DNA of 64,000 nucleotides from Prorocentrum cordatum (GCA_963575745.1 CAUYUJ010003636.1:449437-513436), one strand, 5' to 3'; positions 1 through 10,029 are shown, counted from the first letter of the stretch. Numbers and translations: made by a program. The notes: generated by a model from the sequence alone, not told the origin.

Positions 1-275
1 TGACCACCAGAGAGCCAGGTCCTGGAAGGGGGGGTTCGCAACAACTCCAGCCACCCTGCCTGGTCTGTTTAGATCTAGCCAGACATCACTAGATGAGTCG
101 TCCCCGAAATTCGCCAGAGGCGAGGGGTGCTCTCCATCCCCCAATGCTCAGCACGACGCACCTCGTGGGAAAGAGCGCCAACATCCTGTCGAAGTGGTCC
201 TGTAAGTCCCCCTGGAAACGAGAGCCTCCGAATAGGTGTAAGACAACTTTGAGGGGCCGAACGGGGGGTCTCCTA
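1..275 (-). pseudogene. Methyltransferase-like module at the element's 3' end (partial)
   Basis: Downstream of the zinc fingers the minus strand reads VVLHLFGGSRFQGDLQ, followed about 20 residues later by VVLSIGGW. This looks like the glycine loop and following strand of a SAM-dependent methyltransferase. After a frame change near 95 the sequence reads GRVAGVVANPPFQDLALWWS up to the window edge. The NPPF tetrapeptide is the catalytic motif IV form of N6-adenine methyltransferases; the related module I recall from dinoflagellate LINE-type ORFs has GPPC with TWS at this place. Dinoflagellate retrotransposons carrying cytosine methyltransferases have been described. Activity here is doubtful because the frame is broken and the rest of the domain is missing. 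Family assignment is inference. Confidence 0.45.
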
Positions 276-305
276 GGGGCCTCACCCCTGGGCTGCTCAA
301 CGCAA

Positions 306-349
<44 letters not shown>
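306..349. repeat. Poly-G run, 44 nt
   Basis: An uninterrupted run of 44 G (C on the retroelement's sense strand) lies between the zinc fingers and the methyltransferase-like module. It reads as poly-proline in sense. Either a real slippage expansion or a long-read homopolymer artefact. Confidence 0.95.
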
Positions 350-350
<1 letters not shown>

Positions 351-519
351 AACGTGCTGCCTTTTGGTGACAGGGTGTCTGGGAGCAATCGGTGGCCCTT
401 GACATTGCAGCCAAGGGAGCGCAGCAAACCAATCCGACCTCCCTTGTTTCCTATTGAGAGCGGATCCAACCTCGGCTTCCTGGCGCGCCTGCAGCAGTTC
501 ATCTGAGGATGGTAGGTGT

Positions 520-735
520 CCTGACGTGTGCCATGCAATTTTGCCAACAGGAGCGTTCGCAAGATGTTTAACCAGGCGTGTGGCATGTCGAAAATCACGT
601 AAGCAAGCCTGGCAAAGCGTGCCTGTGGCAATGTTGCTGGGTGAAAGAGATGATTTGTGCACCTTGCCCACGTGGGCGCTCAACTGCTGCGCGCTGCAAG
701 CAACATGTCCACACTCGTAACAAATATACCCTTCC
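520..735 (-). pseudogene. Two C2H2 zinc fingers of the retroelement
   Basis: On the minus strand the first finger reads CYECGHVACSAQQLSAHVG followed by KVH, which gives C-x2-C-x12-H-x4-H. It is followed by CQACLRDFRHATRLVKHL, which again gives C-x2-C-x12-H but with the last histidine displaced. Fingers of this kind lie C-terminal to the RT in many LINE families and are thought to help bind the template or target. The first finger starts just beyond the 23-nt poly-G run at 743-765 and is in a different frame from the RT, so the polyprotein cannot be read through without a frame change. Confidence 0.7.
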
Positions 736-742
736 GAGGGAA

Positions 743-1921
743 GGGGGGGGGGGGGGGGGGGGGGGCGGCGGTGCCCTGAGGGACCAGCTCAGCCTGCAGG
801 AGCCTGTGGCGCCAAACCTCTAGATGCGCTTGGTCCCTATGAAACCTCCTGGCCTTGTCAACGGCCCTGCTGAGTGAGCGCTTGAACCCTCTGGCGTCGT
901 TCCTGACCAATGTCATCCAAGCTTCGCCCCCCCCCCCCCCCCTAGGGTCTGGCCATTCTGGTACAAAGAAATGTAGCCACTCCATGTCAGCACGAGCAAG
1001 TGTGGGCGATCCCCAAGGGCCATCCCAATTTAGGTCCAGGAGTGTCCTGAGTACTGGAGGTGCCTGCCTCAAGACTCTGCCCAGAAGGCGCAAACGCCCA
1101 ACCGAAAGGACGACCTTAGTGGGAAGGCGGTTGGTATCCAACAGCACCTTGGTATGAATGAAATGGTTATCGGCATTGTTGGAGGAGGGCAATCCTGAGG
1201 CCACACGGTAAACAACAAGGTGAGTCGTTTGAATATTCCTGAGCTGTGCAACAATAAGTCGTGTCCAAACGGGGGCTCCAAAAAACAGAACGGATGAGGC
1301 AATAGCCTCAGCCAACGTGACTTGTTTGGCAATCGGCAGTTGAGCGCGGGGGGCAACAGTGTGACGGATGGGCCGAAGTGCCAGGTGGGTTTTGGCGGCG
1401 CGGGCCTGTCTGTCAGGACCCAGGGACCCATCAGCCGACACTTGGCTGCCGAGTATTTTGTGAACCTGTGTGGTGGGAAAGGAAAACCCCCAGCGCTCCG
1501 AAGTTATGTCAGTGATGGCCCTGCCTGGTAAACTGCGAAGAGCGACGCGGGATCCCTTGCCATTGAGCGAAACCATCACTCTGGTTTTGGCGTCATGTAT
1601 AGAGAAACCCGCGGAGGCGGTAGCACAAAAGACATTCTCTGCGAGGTCGCGAGCAGACTCCACGACTTCAGCTGGGTTGACCAGCGGCAGCAAGAGCGTG
1701 AGACCATCCACAAACGAAAGGTCCGTGAACGCCGTGTCCCAATCCCTGTCCGTTGCGAGCTTGAGCGGCGGAGCGTCGCACGCTTCCTGCCAGGACCGCC
1801 CCGTGGCCTGGATGCCTTGCCGAATGTCCAAATGCACCTGCCGAAACACCGCGTTGAAAATGTCTGTTGCTGCAACAATGCCTGGTCGAGAGCCAAGAAG
1901 GAGCAACAAATCCGTTCGCAT
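743..1921 (-). pseudogene. Reverse transcriptase, C-terminal half
   Basis: One frame of about 390 residues is open on the minus strand. The RT motif C region reads FVDGLTLLL near 1684-1720; the expected catalytic Asp pair is reduced to one Asp followed by Gly, so this copy would be inactive. The stretch after it, with KTRVMVSLNGKGS and later HKILGSQVSADGS, matches the region after the palm domain in LINE RTs, and the rest is thumb and connection. The ORF also crosses a 16-nt C run at 927-942 without losing frame. It ends in the poly-G run at 743-765. The upstream part continues at 1975-2305 in another frame. Confidence 0.75.
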
Positions 1922-1974
1922 CCCTAACTTTCCAATGGGTGCCTCTCTTCGTGTCTTGAATGAGGGCTAGGAGT

Positions 1975-2305
1975 TCATCGGGGTTGCATATCTAGCTGCG
2001 CTCTAACTCCCTGGATAAAGATCGGGGGGAGCGAAAGTTGGTCATGCGCCTCTGATAGCCGATCCTCATCCCCAGGCAATGTTAAGGCAATCTGCTTAAT
2101 AATGGCATAGAAGGCCTGGACCAGGTCAAGACAAATAACAATCCTCGAGGTTCGGCTGTGGATGCAGTGCCTAAGGAACGTGCGGACTGCGAGTGTGATC
2201 ATGTCTACACTCCTGCCCCCTACTCCGCCGCATTGTTCGCAAAGGAAGGGCGGGCGCGAAAAAATCGCGCGCCAGAGACCGTAGGTGTTTGTGGTAAAGT
2301 CCCAC
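1975..2305 (-). pseudogene. Reverse transcriptase motif A segment
   Basis: The minus strand reads EQCGGVGGRSVDM, the conserved segment before motif A, then ICLDLVQAFYAI, in which LDL..AF is RT motif A with its catalytic Asp. Just upstream, in a neighbouring frame, lies YHKHLRSLARDFFAPALP, which normally continues the STLCKFF segment now found at about 3440. The two halves are therefore parted by the 2305-3433 insertion. Confidence 0.75.
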
Positions 2306-2639
2306 CAGCCGTTTGGGCGTGAGTGGTTTAGAGAGCCCGCTCTGTCCTCAACCCCCCTTCTTCCCCTTCGGGGAGGGGTTTACCCCTCCCCCTACCCCCT
2401 CCCCCTGGGCCTGGAGAGGGGGCCCGGCGGGTCGTCAGGGGGGTCAATTTCGACTCCTGGGAGGGCAAAAAAACGACGACCCTCGAGGATTCTGGCCCCG
2501 ACGGGGGGAGGGAGGTAGGCCCCTCTGCTGTTCTTTGAAGCCAAAACCATTGATTTTACGAAGGTTGTGGCTCCATTTTGGCGTCCTGAGGGGGCCGCGC
2601 TCATCTCCCTTCGCAGCAAAATCATTGATTTTACAAAGG

Positions 2640-2885
2640 TTCATTTGCGCTTCTGAGGAGGTCGCAAGAGGCCCCAATATGGCCCCAAGAGGCCCCCAGG
2701 AGGCTCCCAAGAGGCCTCCAAGAGGCCCCCCAGAGGCCCCCAAGCGGCCCCAAGAAGCCCCCAAGAGGCCCCCAAGAGGCCCCCAAGAGGCCTCAAGAAG
2801 CCCCAAGAGGCCCCCAAGAGGCCCCCCAGAGGCCCCCTAGAGGCACCCAAGAGGCCCCCTAGAGGCACCCAAGAGGCCCCAAAGA
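2640..2885 (+). repeat. AAGAGGCCCCC-type degenerate tandem array
   Basis: About twenty imperfect copies of a 10-12 bp unit, AAGAGGCCCCC and variants. It belongs to the interspersed AAGAGG/AAGATGG family seen at 35.05, 41.4, 41.9, 46.4, 49.9-50.7, 52.5-53.1 and 53.4 kb. Confidence 0.85.
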
Positions 2886-3325
2886 GGCCCCACGAGGAGC
2901 CCGAACGACTCACACCACGAGGAGCCCGAACGACTCACACCCGGACGAGGGGCCCGAACGACTCACACCACGAAGAGCCCGAACGACTCACACCAGGAGG
3001 AGGGGCCCGAACGACTCACACCAGGACGAGGCGCCCGAACGACTCACACCACGAGGAGCTCACACCACGAGGGCCCGAACGACTCACACCAGGACGAGGG
3101 CCCCGAACGACTCACACCACGAGGAGCCCGAACGACTCACACCAGGAGGAGGAGCCCGAACGACTCACACCAGGACGAAGGGCCCGAACAACTCACACCA
3201 CGAGAAGCCCGAACGACTCACGCCAGGACGAGGGCCCCGAACGACTCAAACCACGACGAAGAGCCCGAACGACTCACACCAGGAAGAAGGGGCCGAACGA
3301 CTCACACCAGGACGAGAGGCCCGGA
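2886..3325 (+). repeat. Minisatellite with core CGAACGACTCACAC
   Basis: About fifteen copies of a 23-29 bp unit with the core CCCGAACGACTCACACCA and a variable spacer of the type CGAGGAG or GGACGAGG. Units differ by small spacer changes. It lies wholly within the RT insertion and has no coding meaning. Confidence 0.9.
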
Positions 3326-3405
3326 GATATGCGGGGGCAGGCGGAAACACGCCTGAAAAAACACGACTGTCGGCATGCTTCGCAAGAGTTGCTGTTTTGA
3401 AATGG

Positions 3406-3431
3406 GCTGGTGGGGATACGCGAAGCGTGAA
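3406..3431 (+). repeat. 26-bp exact repeat, shared with 20760-20785
   Basis: These 26 bases recur identically at 20760-20785, 17 kb away. The core ACGCGAAGCGT is a 4-bp hairpin. Here it marks the right end of the RT insertion; at 20.76 kb it abuts the degenerate spliced-leader relicts. Confidence 0.9.
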
Positions 3432-3433
3432 GA

Positions 3434-4625
3434 ATTTACAGAGAGTGCTGGCTAGTAGGATATTGCGCTGGTTTTTGGCAATCGATGGGAGTCCCAGACC
3501 CTTTGTAGAAGAAAACCACATCCCCAAGCTTAACGATAAACGGTTCTCTGCCCCCAAACGTGATTTTAACCAGTAATGGCCCCAGTAACCTAGACAGCTG
3601 TAGGGGAGCAATCTTGAACACACAGCTGGGAATGCCATCAATGCCTGGAGCCTTGCCCTTCCTGAAGGCACGCACGAGGTGCTGCAAGTCGAGAGGTGTG
3701 GGAACATATTTGAGCAAGTGTTGATCAACGCTGCTGAGGAGGTCAGGAAGCTGACTGTAGGTTTGCAACATGCCCGATATGCACGTGTCGAGACCCTTTT
3801 CGACCTCGCAGAAGTGCCTCTGCATGGTCTGAGCAACCTGTTCGAGTGAGCTGAGAACCTTAGGACCAACCGAGCCGTCTGGACGCTCAGTGGGATCTGA
3901 AACCCCCTCGTCAGCCATGAAAGGGATAGTGTTGGAGGAGGAGGAAGGGCCCCTGGATCTGCTCCCAATGGCCAGGAGTCTGTGAATATGAAACCACTCA
4001 TTCCTGGGCATGTGGGCATCCGCAGAAAGTAAGATTTGGTCAGCCATGCCAGCGAGAAACCTGGAATGATCATGCTCAATGTTTCCCTAACTGCGCCCAT
4101 GCTGTCGGCGACGAAATGGGTGGTCCCCACCACAAAGTCCTCACTGCACAGCAGCCTCCGATGAAATAGTGACGCAGAAAAGCGAAGCAACTGAGCCGAG
4201 GAGACAAACATGGCAGGCATAGCTAGACAATTGATACTGGAGAGATCGCCTGAGATGAGGCGAGAAGCAAAGTGAGACAGAGAGGCAAGATGGGAAGATA
4301 ACTTAGCATCAGCGCAAGGCGCCGAAAGTAACCATTTTCTGATGGCTCTCTGGGCTCCTCTCCTTAAACGTATCATGTTCATGACATCTGGTGACAGAAA
4401 CTCCTTATTGGGCAATCGCCTGGTAAGAGCAAAGCATGAATGGGCCGCCTGCGTGATGCAATCCGAAACGTCATGGCAATGCTGGTTAAGTTCACAACCC
4501 CAGGGTGATAAGGGAACGTCTCCTAATATCTGCCGAAACTTTTCGCACTCCTGTGCGCGCGCAATTTTGCGGGGGCCCAATGGGGGGGGGGGGGCTCCCT
4601 CCTCTACGTGGTTTGTGTTCGACGT
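3434..4625 (-). pseudogene. EN-RT linker and N-terminal reverse transcriptase
   Basis: After the endonuclease the minus strand reads a linker (WGCELNQHCHDVSD and MIRLRRGAQRAIRKW), as usual between EN and RT in LINEs. In another frame comes FRKGKAPGIDGIP with CVFKIAP, the RT N-terminal segment, then VVFFYKGSGTP (motif 2) and, in a third frame, ILLASTLCKFF. Frame changes lie near 4050 and 3480 in addition to the one in the 4582-4594 G run. The segment stops at the repeat insertion and resumes at about 2305. Confidence 0.75.
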
Positions 4626-5415
4626 TCCAGGCCATTGAGGCAAACGAGGGCAGGTGGTCTTTAGAAACTAGCCCTGTATCAAACTCAATCGCAACTTGAC
4701 AATATGTGATGCATGCTTGTAGGGCCGAGGAGGTAACAATATAGTCAACCCTGTGCCTCGTTCCACGGTTGCTAACATATGCGTATCCTTCAGGCGAGCT
4801 CATAAAGAAACTGTTGACCAGCCTCAACACATGAGCCTGTGCAAAGCTGCGGAGAGTGCTGCCTTGAAGATCCTCCTGCTGTCTAGGTTCGGCTGAGCCA
4901 ACCGCTGAGGTGAGGTAGGATCCGACTCTCGCGTTCGCATCCCATAGGCCAAGGGAAGGTGGCCACTGCTGGGCCTGCTGCTCAAACGCGTCCCAAAACT
5001 TTTCCCTGGTGGGGAGGGGGGCCCTGGCATGGGGAACATGTGCAACCGAAACAATGAGACTGAGAGCGGGGGCCTGGATGCGAACGAATAGTAACCTGCT
5101 GGGCGCAAAGAGTACACGCGCATGTTTGGGCATGAGCGTGTATTCGTGTTTGTCTGTTCTTCCATCGGGGACAACCGTATTGATCCAGAGCTCAACTCCA
5201 AGCCCCTCTTGGTCGGGTCCCGAGGAGATGATATTAAAACCGCCCGTGCACCTGGAACCCCTAGGGGTCCTTGCTTCTTGAATGACTACCAAGACGGCGT
5301 TTGCTGCCATGAACTGCGCCCGCAGAAGCTCGAGCTTAGCACGTCTCACTCGCCCTGCCGTGCCAAATGTGAGCTTGGCAGAGGCAGACCTCGCATTAAA
5401 CTGTGCGACCTGAAA
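4625..5415 (-). pseudogene. APE-type endonuclease domain of the retroelement
   Basis: In the frame open from 5970 to 4492 the conserved blocks of the exo/endo/phosphatase fold appear in order: VAQFNARSA with its Asn, VVIQEAR with the catalytic Glu, GLWDANARVG with D-x-N, RVDYIV, and SKDHLP with the catalytic Asp-His pair. Length, about 260 residues, is normal. This enzyme nicks the target to prime reverse transcription. It continues without a stop from the end of the RNase H domain, so RNase H and endonuclease belong to one polyprotein here. The frame is lost downstream at the 13-nt G run (4582-4594). Confidence 0.8.
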
Positions 5416-6150
5416 TGCCGGCGACACGGTCGAGGTACCTGCTGGCAAGGATTGGCGGGCAACGATGGATGTAGGCAAATGCTCTTCCAATCCATGGCAC
5501 TTAGGCGTGTGAGTGCCTGAACCTCCCAACTGAAAGGGGCACGCCTCTTTGGAAGTGGCGTCGGCCTCCAGTAACCAAGCCCATTCCCTAGACTTATGAT
5601 AAACCGTGCGGGATATGGTACCCTCGGGAAACACGGCGGCCGATAGACTGCCATCAAGAACAGCCCCAGCGAGCCAACCGGCAAGCGTGTTCCAAGGATG
5701 ACCGCAATGCCCCTTGACGTGGGCAATGGCAACCTGACGACGGCACCCCGCCCGGGCCCACATGGAGCAAGTCAAGCGGCCCATGTGGTCGCGAGGTGGG
5801 TGGGTGGGGTGGGGGGTGTGGGGGGGGGGGGGGGGGGGGGGGCGGGGATAAGCCAGTGATGGCTCGAACAACATTGAGGGAATCTGTCTGCACCTCAGCG
5901 GGAGTAGAAGAATCCTGGCCGGCAAGAAAGTATGCCGCCCATAATGCACCGATGAACTCACTCTCGGCACTGGTGGCCAAGTCGCTGGCAGTGGCCGTCC
6001 TGCAAGAGATGTCTAGGTCAGCTGCCCACCAGCCGAGAAAGCTGAATGGCAAGACCTGTGACGCGTGCTCGCCTACAACCACCATGGCCCATGAGGCCTT
6101 AGAGAGGCCCCTCGGCTTGACCGAGCCATCCGCGAAGAGGTGAAGCTTAG
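5416..6150 (-). pseudogene. RNase H domain of the retroelement, N-terminal to EN
   Basis: All catalytic motifs of RNase H are present on the minus strand: LHLFADGS (Asp, 6121-6150), SAESEFIGALWA (Glu), VQTDSLNVV (Asp, near 5885) and AHVKGHCGHPWN (His region, near 5700). The domain would remove RNA from the RNA-DNA hybrid. A 23-nt poly-G run (5820-5842) falls between the third and fourth motifs and moves the frame. After the domain about 90 residues of linker run straight into the endonuclease. I considered that it might be the C-terminal RNase H of an upstream element, but the uninterrupted frame into EN argues for one polyprotein. Confidence 0.8.
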
Positions 6151-7555
6151 TGGGGACCTCAGGCCTCCAAGGGGCCAAGTCAAGAGCCACGCGGGAAACC
6201 TCAGGGAGGTCATTACGGGGAACATCCCTGCAAAGTGGGGGGGGGCATATAATATCCCTGGTCCCATGGAACCTAACGGTGTCATAATCCCTAGAGTCCA
6301 AGCACGGAACAACTTTGGCGGGAACCTCTTGAGGAGCCATGCGAACCTGGTGCGAGCCCTCACAAACCCGTGAGTGTGTGACCAAAGTCAGGCCCCCAAG
6401 GTGGCTTCCTCTAGTGCTGTTGAGGGAGGGAGGGGAGGTAGGACTGCAGCTCGGTGAATCAGCATCGAGCAAGGGCTGAGAAATGTCTGCTTCTTGTAAA
6501 GCCGAACGCAGCGCAGAAAAAGGTGGTGCGCAGTCCTTGGTCTCAGCACAGGACTTGGGTGCGGTGAGAAAAGTCGGGCGAGCAGTCTCAGCGTGGTTGC
6601 CCACTTGATACTGAAACGCATCGAGCCCACACGAAGGGGGGTGAGGTGAGGCCATCCCCACGTCCTTACCCCCCGAGGAGGAGAGGTGCTGAGTGGGAAA
6701 AGGTGCCTTGCCCTCGCCGCCTCGACACAGGAAACCTGGTTGCCCTGGGCTTGCCAGGGTAAGTGCCAACTGAGGCTGGGCGAAGGCAAGGTGATCGAAG
6801 CAGGTGCACACTCGCTTGCCAAGTTGCCTGGGAAGGGGAGGTTTCCAACGGTGAGAGAGGTCCAGTGACTGAGGCGAGGAGAAAGAGGAGGCGGGCCACG
6901 AGCAGTTCAGAAGGAGGTCTGACGCGTGCTTGAGGCCCGTTAAAGGAAGCCGACCACTTCTGCACAAAAACTCGCCCCTCCCGCCTCGCTGCATTCCCAG
7001 TCCAGTAGCTAATACCCTGAGAAGTGGAACTGGCGGTGTCATTGAGGACACCTGAACTAGTAGGGTGTTGCGTTCCTCTGCATGAGGAGGCAGCGCAAAT
7101 TAGTGCCCACGCCCCAGGGCACGCTTCGATGTTCCACCAAGTGGCGTTACACGCAATCCTGCCCAGGAAGGAAACTTCAGTGTTCTCAAGAACCTGCCCC
7201 AAGAAGTCACACCTGCACTTAAACTCCCATGGATTCCCCTGAGCCATGAGCACGTCACAAGTCGTGGCTTCAGCTAAGTGCCTCCACACATCCAACGCAC
7301 AGTACTCATCAGAAAGGTTGGCATTGCCAAAGCTTTGCCAAGGTGATCCAATGTCCACCCTTTTCTCAGCCCAAAAACATGTGGCGGTGGCCGCGATAGG
7401 ATGTGTGTAGCTAAGGCTTGGATGTTTGAGAGAGAGGATAGGGCGAGTGGGTCTAGCCTCAGGGGGAGGAGGGTGGATGAGAGGAGGGCAAACAGTGCGA
7501 ACAAAAGGTCACCTGAGGAGGTGACCAGTGCACTCTGAGAATATTCGTCCTGCAA
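6151..7555 (-). pseudogene. Possible N-terminal region of the retroelement, no known domain
   Basis: Several overlapping minus-strand ORFs (6666-7358, 7274-7555 and the upstream part of 5654-7051) cover this stretch. Segments such as DVWRHLAEATTCDVLMAQG and FLGRIACNATWWNIEACPG look protein-like but match no family I recognise. Position directly upstream of the RNase H suggests the N-terminus of the same polyprotein. No start codon can be fixed because the frame changes. Confidence 0.4.
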
Positions 7556-7556
7556 T

Positions 7557-8230
7557 CTACTCTGCGCGCTGCTCCTTCCTGGGAGGGCTGCGCAGCTCGG
7601 TGTCGGTCATGCTGAAATTCGGCCCGCTGATGAGTTCGTCCTGGTTGCACAACAGCTGCGTCGGCGCCAGTAGTGACTGATCGATCATCTCGAGCGGTGG
7701 GGAGTATCCTCCTGTCGCTGATGCTGCTGGTCCCGGGGTCGGAGCTATCGGAGTTGTCGGCGCCTGCTCTCCCTCTGGGGTGCGCTGGGCAGGTGGTAAA
7801 GGCGAGGTAGGAGCGTGCCTTTCCACTGGGGGAGGAGATGAAGGCCTTCTCGATGTTGGTGGAGTCGATGGCACTGGCATGCACGCGGGAGTTGCTGCTG
7901 CTGTCGACGACGCAATAATCGGAGTTGGGGGCCCAGCCACGTGCTGAGCCCCTGAGATAAACCCCGCAGCATTGGTCAATTCCGCTATCTGCTTCTGGTG
8001 AGCTTCTTGTCCTCCTCCTCCTCCTCTGTATCTCCTCCTCCTCCTCCTCTTCCTCCTCCTCCTCCTCCTCCTCCTCCTCCTCTTTCTCCTCCGCCCCTCC
8101 GTCCCTTCGTAACCATGATGTGCGTAGTCCGCGCAGCTGGCCATTTTGCTGTGCGCGGCACGAATGCGCATGTGTGCGCCCCCCACTTCGCAGCGCGGAG
8201 GACTGGTGACGTTGTGGAAGCTTATGAAAT
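7557..8230 (-). CDS. Hypothetical Pro/Ser/Thr-rich ORF
   Basis: A minus-strand frame is open from 8390 to the stop at 7557. Its first part is the translated GAT array, and the CTC tract at 8010-8095 gives a run of Arg and Lys. The remainder, about 130 residues with many PTP, SPPP and PAP segments, ends in MTDTELRSPPRKEQRAE. No domain is seen. It lies just upstream of the retroelement and might be its first ORF or the end of a host exon; it may also be non-coding. Confidence 0.25.
8010..8095 (+). repeat. CTC triplet tract
   Basis: CTC/CCT triplets with a few interruptions, about 200 bp from the GAT array that follows. Confidence 0.9.
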
Positions 8231-8293
8231 CGCCCCCCGCAAGCGTATCGTCAACACGCTCCAGGCACCAGATCGTACTAGACGACGCGGGTA

Positions 8294-8620
8294 GCGATGA
8301 TGATGATGATACTGATGCTGCTGATGCTGATGATGATGGTGATGGTGGTGGTGGTGGTGATGGTGATGCTGGTGATACGGATGATGACAATGACGGTGAC
8401 GATGGCGATGATGATGGTGATGCTGGTGATGGTGATGATTATGATGACAATGACAATGCCAGTGACAATGATGATGATGAAGCTGATGACGTTTATGATG
8501 ATGCTGCTGATGATGAGGATGATAACGGTGATGATAATGTTGGTGACGATGGTGATGGTGATGGTGATGGTGATGATGATGATGATGACGATGATGGTGT
8601 AGATGATGATGGTGGTGTGT
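8294..8620 (+). repeat. GAT triplet array
   Basis: GATGAT-type array with GGT, GCT and GAC variants. All six frames stay largely open (poly-Asp, poly-Met, poly-His and others), so the long ORFs here are artefacts of the repeat. Confidence 0.95.
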
Positions 8621-9960
8621 TCCCCCAGCGGAGCAGTGGCAATGAAGGGCTGACAATCGAATTCGGCCAGTGTGCGAGCTACTGCCCACGCAGGGAAGGG
8701 CAGAATGGGGAGGAACGATCAGCATCTAAGCCAGCGAGTACACCCGAGAAAACCTGCACAACCCCTGTGGCCGAGGAAGGGTCGGGGCGGGGCGGCGGTC
8801 CTAGCGCATCTTCGAAAAGCTGACGCGCAAGTCAACGGAAAAACCAGCGGTGGCTCAGCAAGGCCCCACAAGTGCCTAGTCGCCAACGCCTGTGTCAGGC
8901 TGCCCGTGCGCGCCAAAAAAGGCCGCAGAGCGGCCGCGGAACTCTGCTTGCCTATTGGCGTCGAGACAGAGACAGCGAGAAAGGCTTTCGGGGAACCCGC
9001 CACCGAGGCACAATCGGCGGCGCCGCGGGGCCGCGGGGCAGAGAGAGCAAGATGCGTGAAAGGACACAGAGATACAGGGAAAAAAACAAAGTAGAGCAAG
9101 GGAGTGACTTTCCCACGCCACAAATCGAGCTGTCAGGGGCCGAGCCAGGAGAAGGACCCACCCAAACAACACAGCGCGCAGGCAATGGCACCAGCGCAGC
9201 GGAGCAGCAGCAGAGGGACTCGCAGAAGAGGGCGCAAGGCAGCAGGAATCGTGGAGAAAAGCAGCAGTAACAGCAGCAGGGGAGCAGACGCAGGGGCACA
9301 AAGAGGAGCGAAGAAAGCAAGCACGAGGGTCCCAGCATAGCAAGTTGCCCGTGGTACAACATCGAAAACCTGCGGCGCGCATGACGAACAGAGACCGCGC
9401 GGACACAGTAGCGCCCGCAAACTAAACGACAGCGTGGACCAACGGCCAACTCTCAGGCGCCTCTCCCTGACCAGGCGGCCCGCATTTTGGGGCGACGCCT
9501 ACAGTGTAACCGAAGGAGCCCTTGCGAAAGCTAGCCCGAACAAGGAGGAAAGCACCTTGGATGCTGGCGCAGACCAAACGCCGATCACGGCACGGTGGCG
9601 GGGGTGCGAAATCTAAACATCGGAGCCTGGCCTCTTCGCTGAAAAACTAGGCGAGACCGGGGGCGAGAGCCAAGCTCAGGCGTCGAGCTTCAGGACTCGC
9701 TGCATAATGCCCCGGGGAATCCATGGCGCCCTCCGCTCCACAGCTCCAGCGGCACATGACAGGACCACGGTGAAAGCGAGCACGGGCGCAGACACATCGA
9801 GCGAGAATACGGAGACTAGCCGCTTCCAGATAACGGCCGCCATCCTTGGCAACCTCGCAGACTACCTGAATGACCCCTGGGCCCCGAGAGACACGAACCC
9901 CGCGAAGCCAACGGGCGACGCGCGCCAGGAGACGTCTGATCGGGGAGATGGGGGGGCCAC
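8621..9960. other. No recognisable feature
   Basis: GC-rich DNA with short ORFs on both strands, none with a motif I recognise. It may include the 3' tail of the 9.96-12.45 kb retroelement. Confidence 0.5.
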
Positions 9961-10029
9961 ATCTTCAGACGACGACGCAGCTTCTCTTGAACCCGCCCGC
10001 CCGCAGGGAGGACGCGCAGAGAGGAATGT

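Larger units (their letters stand above)
2305..3433. mobile_element. Repeat-rich insertion inside the reverse transcriptase
   Basis: This block separates adjacent RT residues (STLCKFF on one side, YHKHLRS on the other). It begins with CCCACCAGCC near 2309 and ends with the inverted motif GGCTGGTGGG near 3405-3414, like short terminal inverted repeats. Inside are a G/C-rich module, an AAGAGG-type array (2660-2885), and a minisatellite (2886-3325). The first module is shared with copies near 34.8, 41.8 and 52.3 kb. No obvious target-site duplication is seen and no protein is encoded. It could be a non-autonomous DNA element or a nested series of repeats. Confidence 0.6.
1..7560 (-). mobile_element. 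Degraded LINE-like retroelement, RNase H-EN-RT-ZnF-MTase-like
   Basis: Read on the minus strand from about 7560 to 1, a broken polyprotein carries in order an RNase H domain, an APE-type endonuclease, a reverse transcriptase, two C2H2 zinc fingers and a methyltransferase-like start. This is a non-LTR retrotransposon that would copy by target-primed reverse transcription. At least five frame changes are visible: in the poly-G runs at 743-765, 4582-4594 and 5820-5842, and near 4050 and 3480. A 1.1-kb repeat-rich insertion (about 2305-3433) splits the RT between its motifs 2 and A. The copy is dead. The 3' end lies outside the window. RNase H upstream of the endonuclease is unusual, because in RNase H-bearing LINEs it normally follows the RT. 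Confidence 0.85.

Noticed and set aside
2566-2590. GGCTCCATTTTGGCGTCC on plus, similar to the spliced leader
   Set aside because: Matches only CCATTTTGGC and belongs to the composite repeat; no gene follows.
2641-2913. Gly/Leu/Ala-Trp-rich ORFs over the AAGAGG arrays (also 49.9-50.7 and 52.5-53.1 kb)
   Set aside because: The periodic GGLLGASW-type translation reflects the DNA repeat; the same pattern arises wherever the array occurs, in either frame sense.
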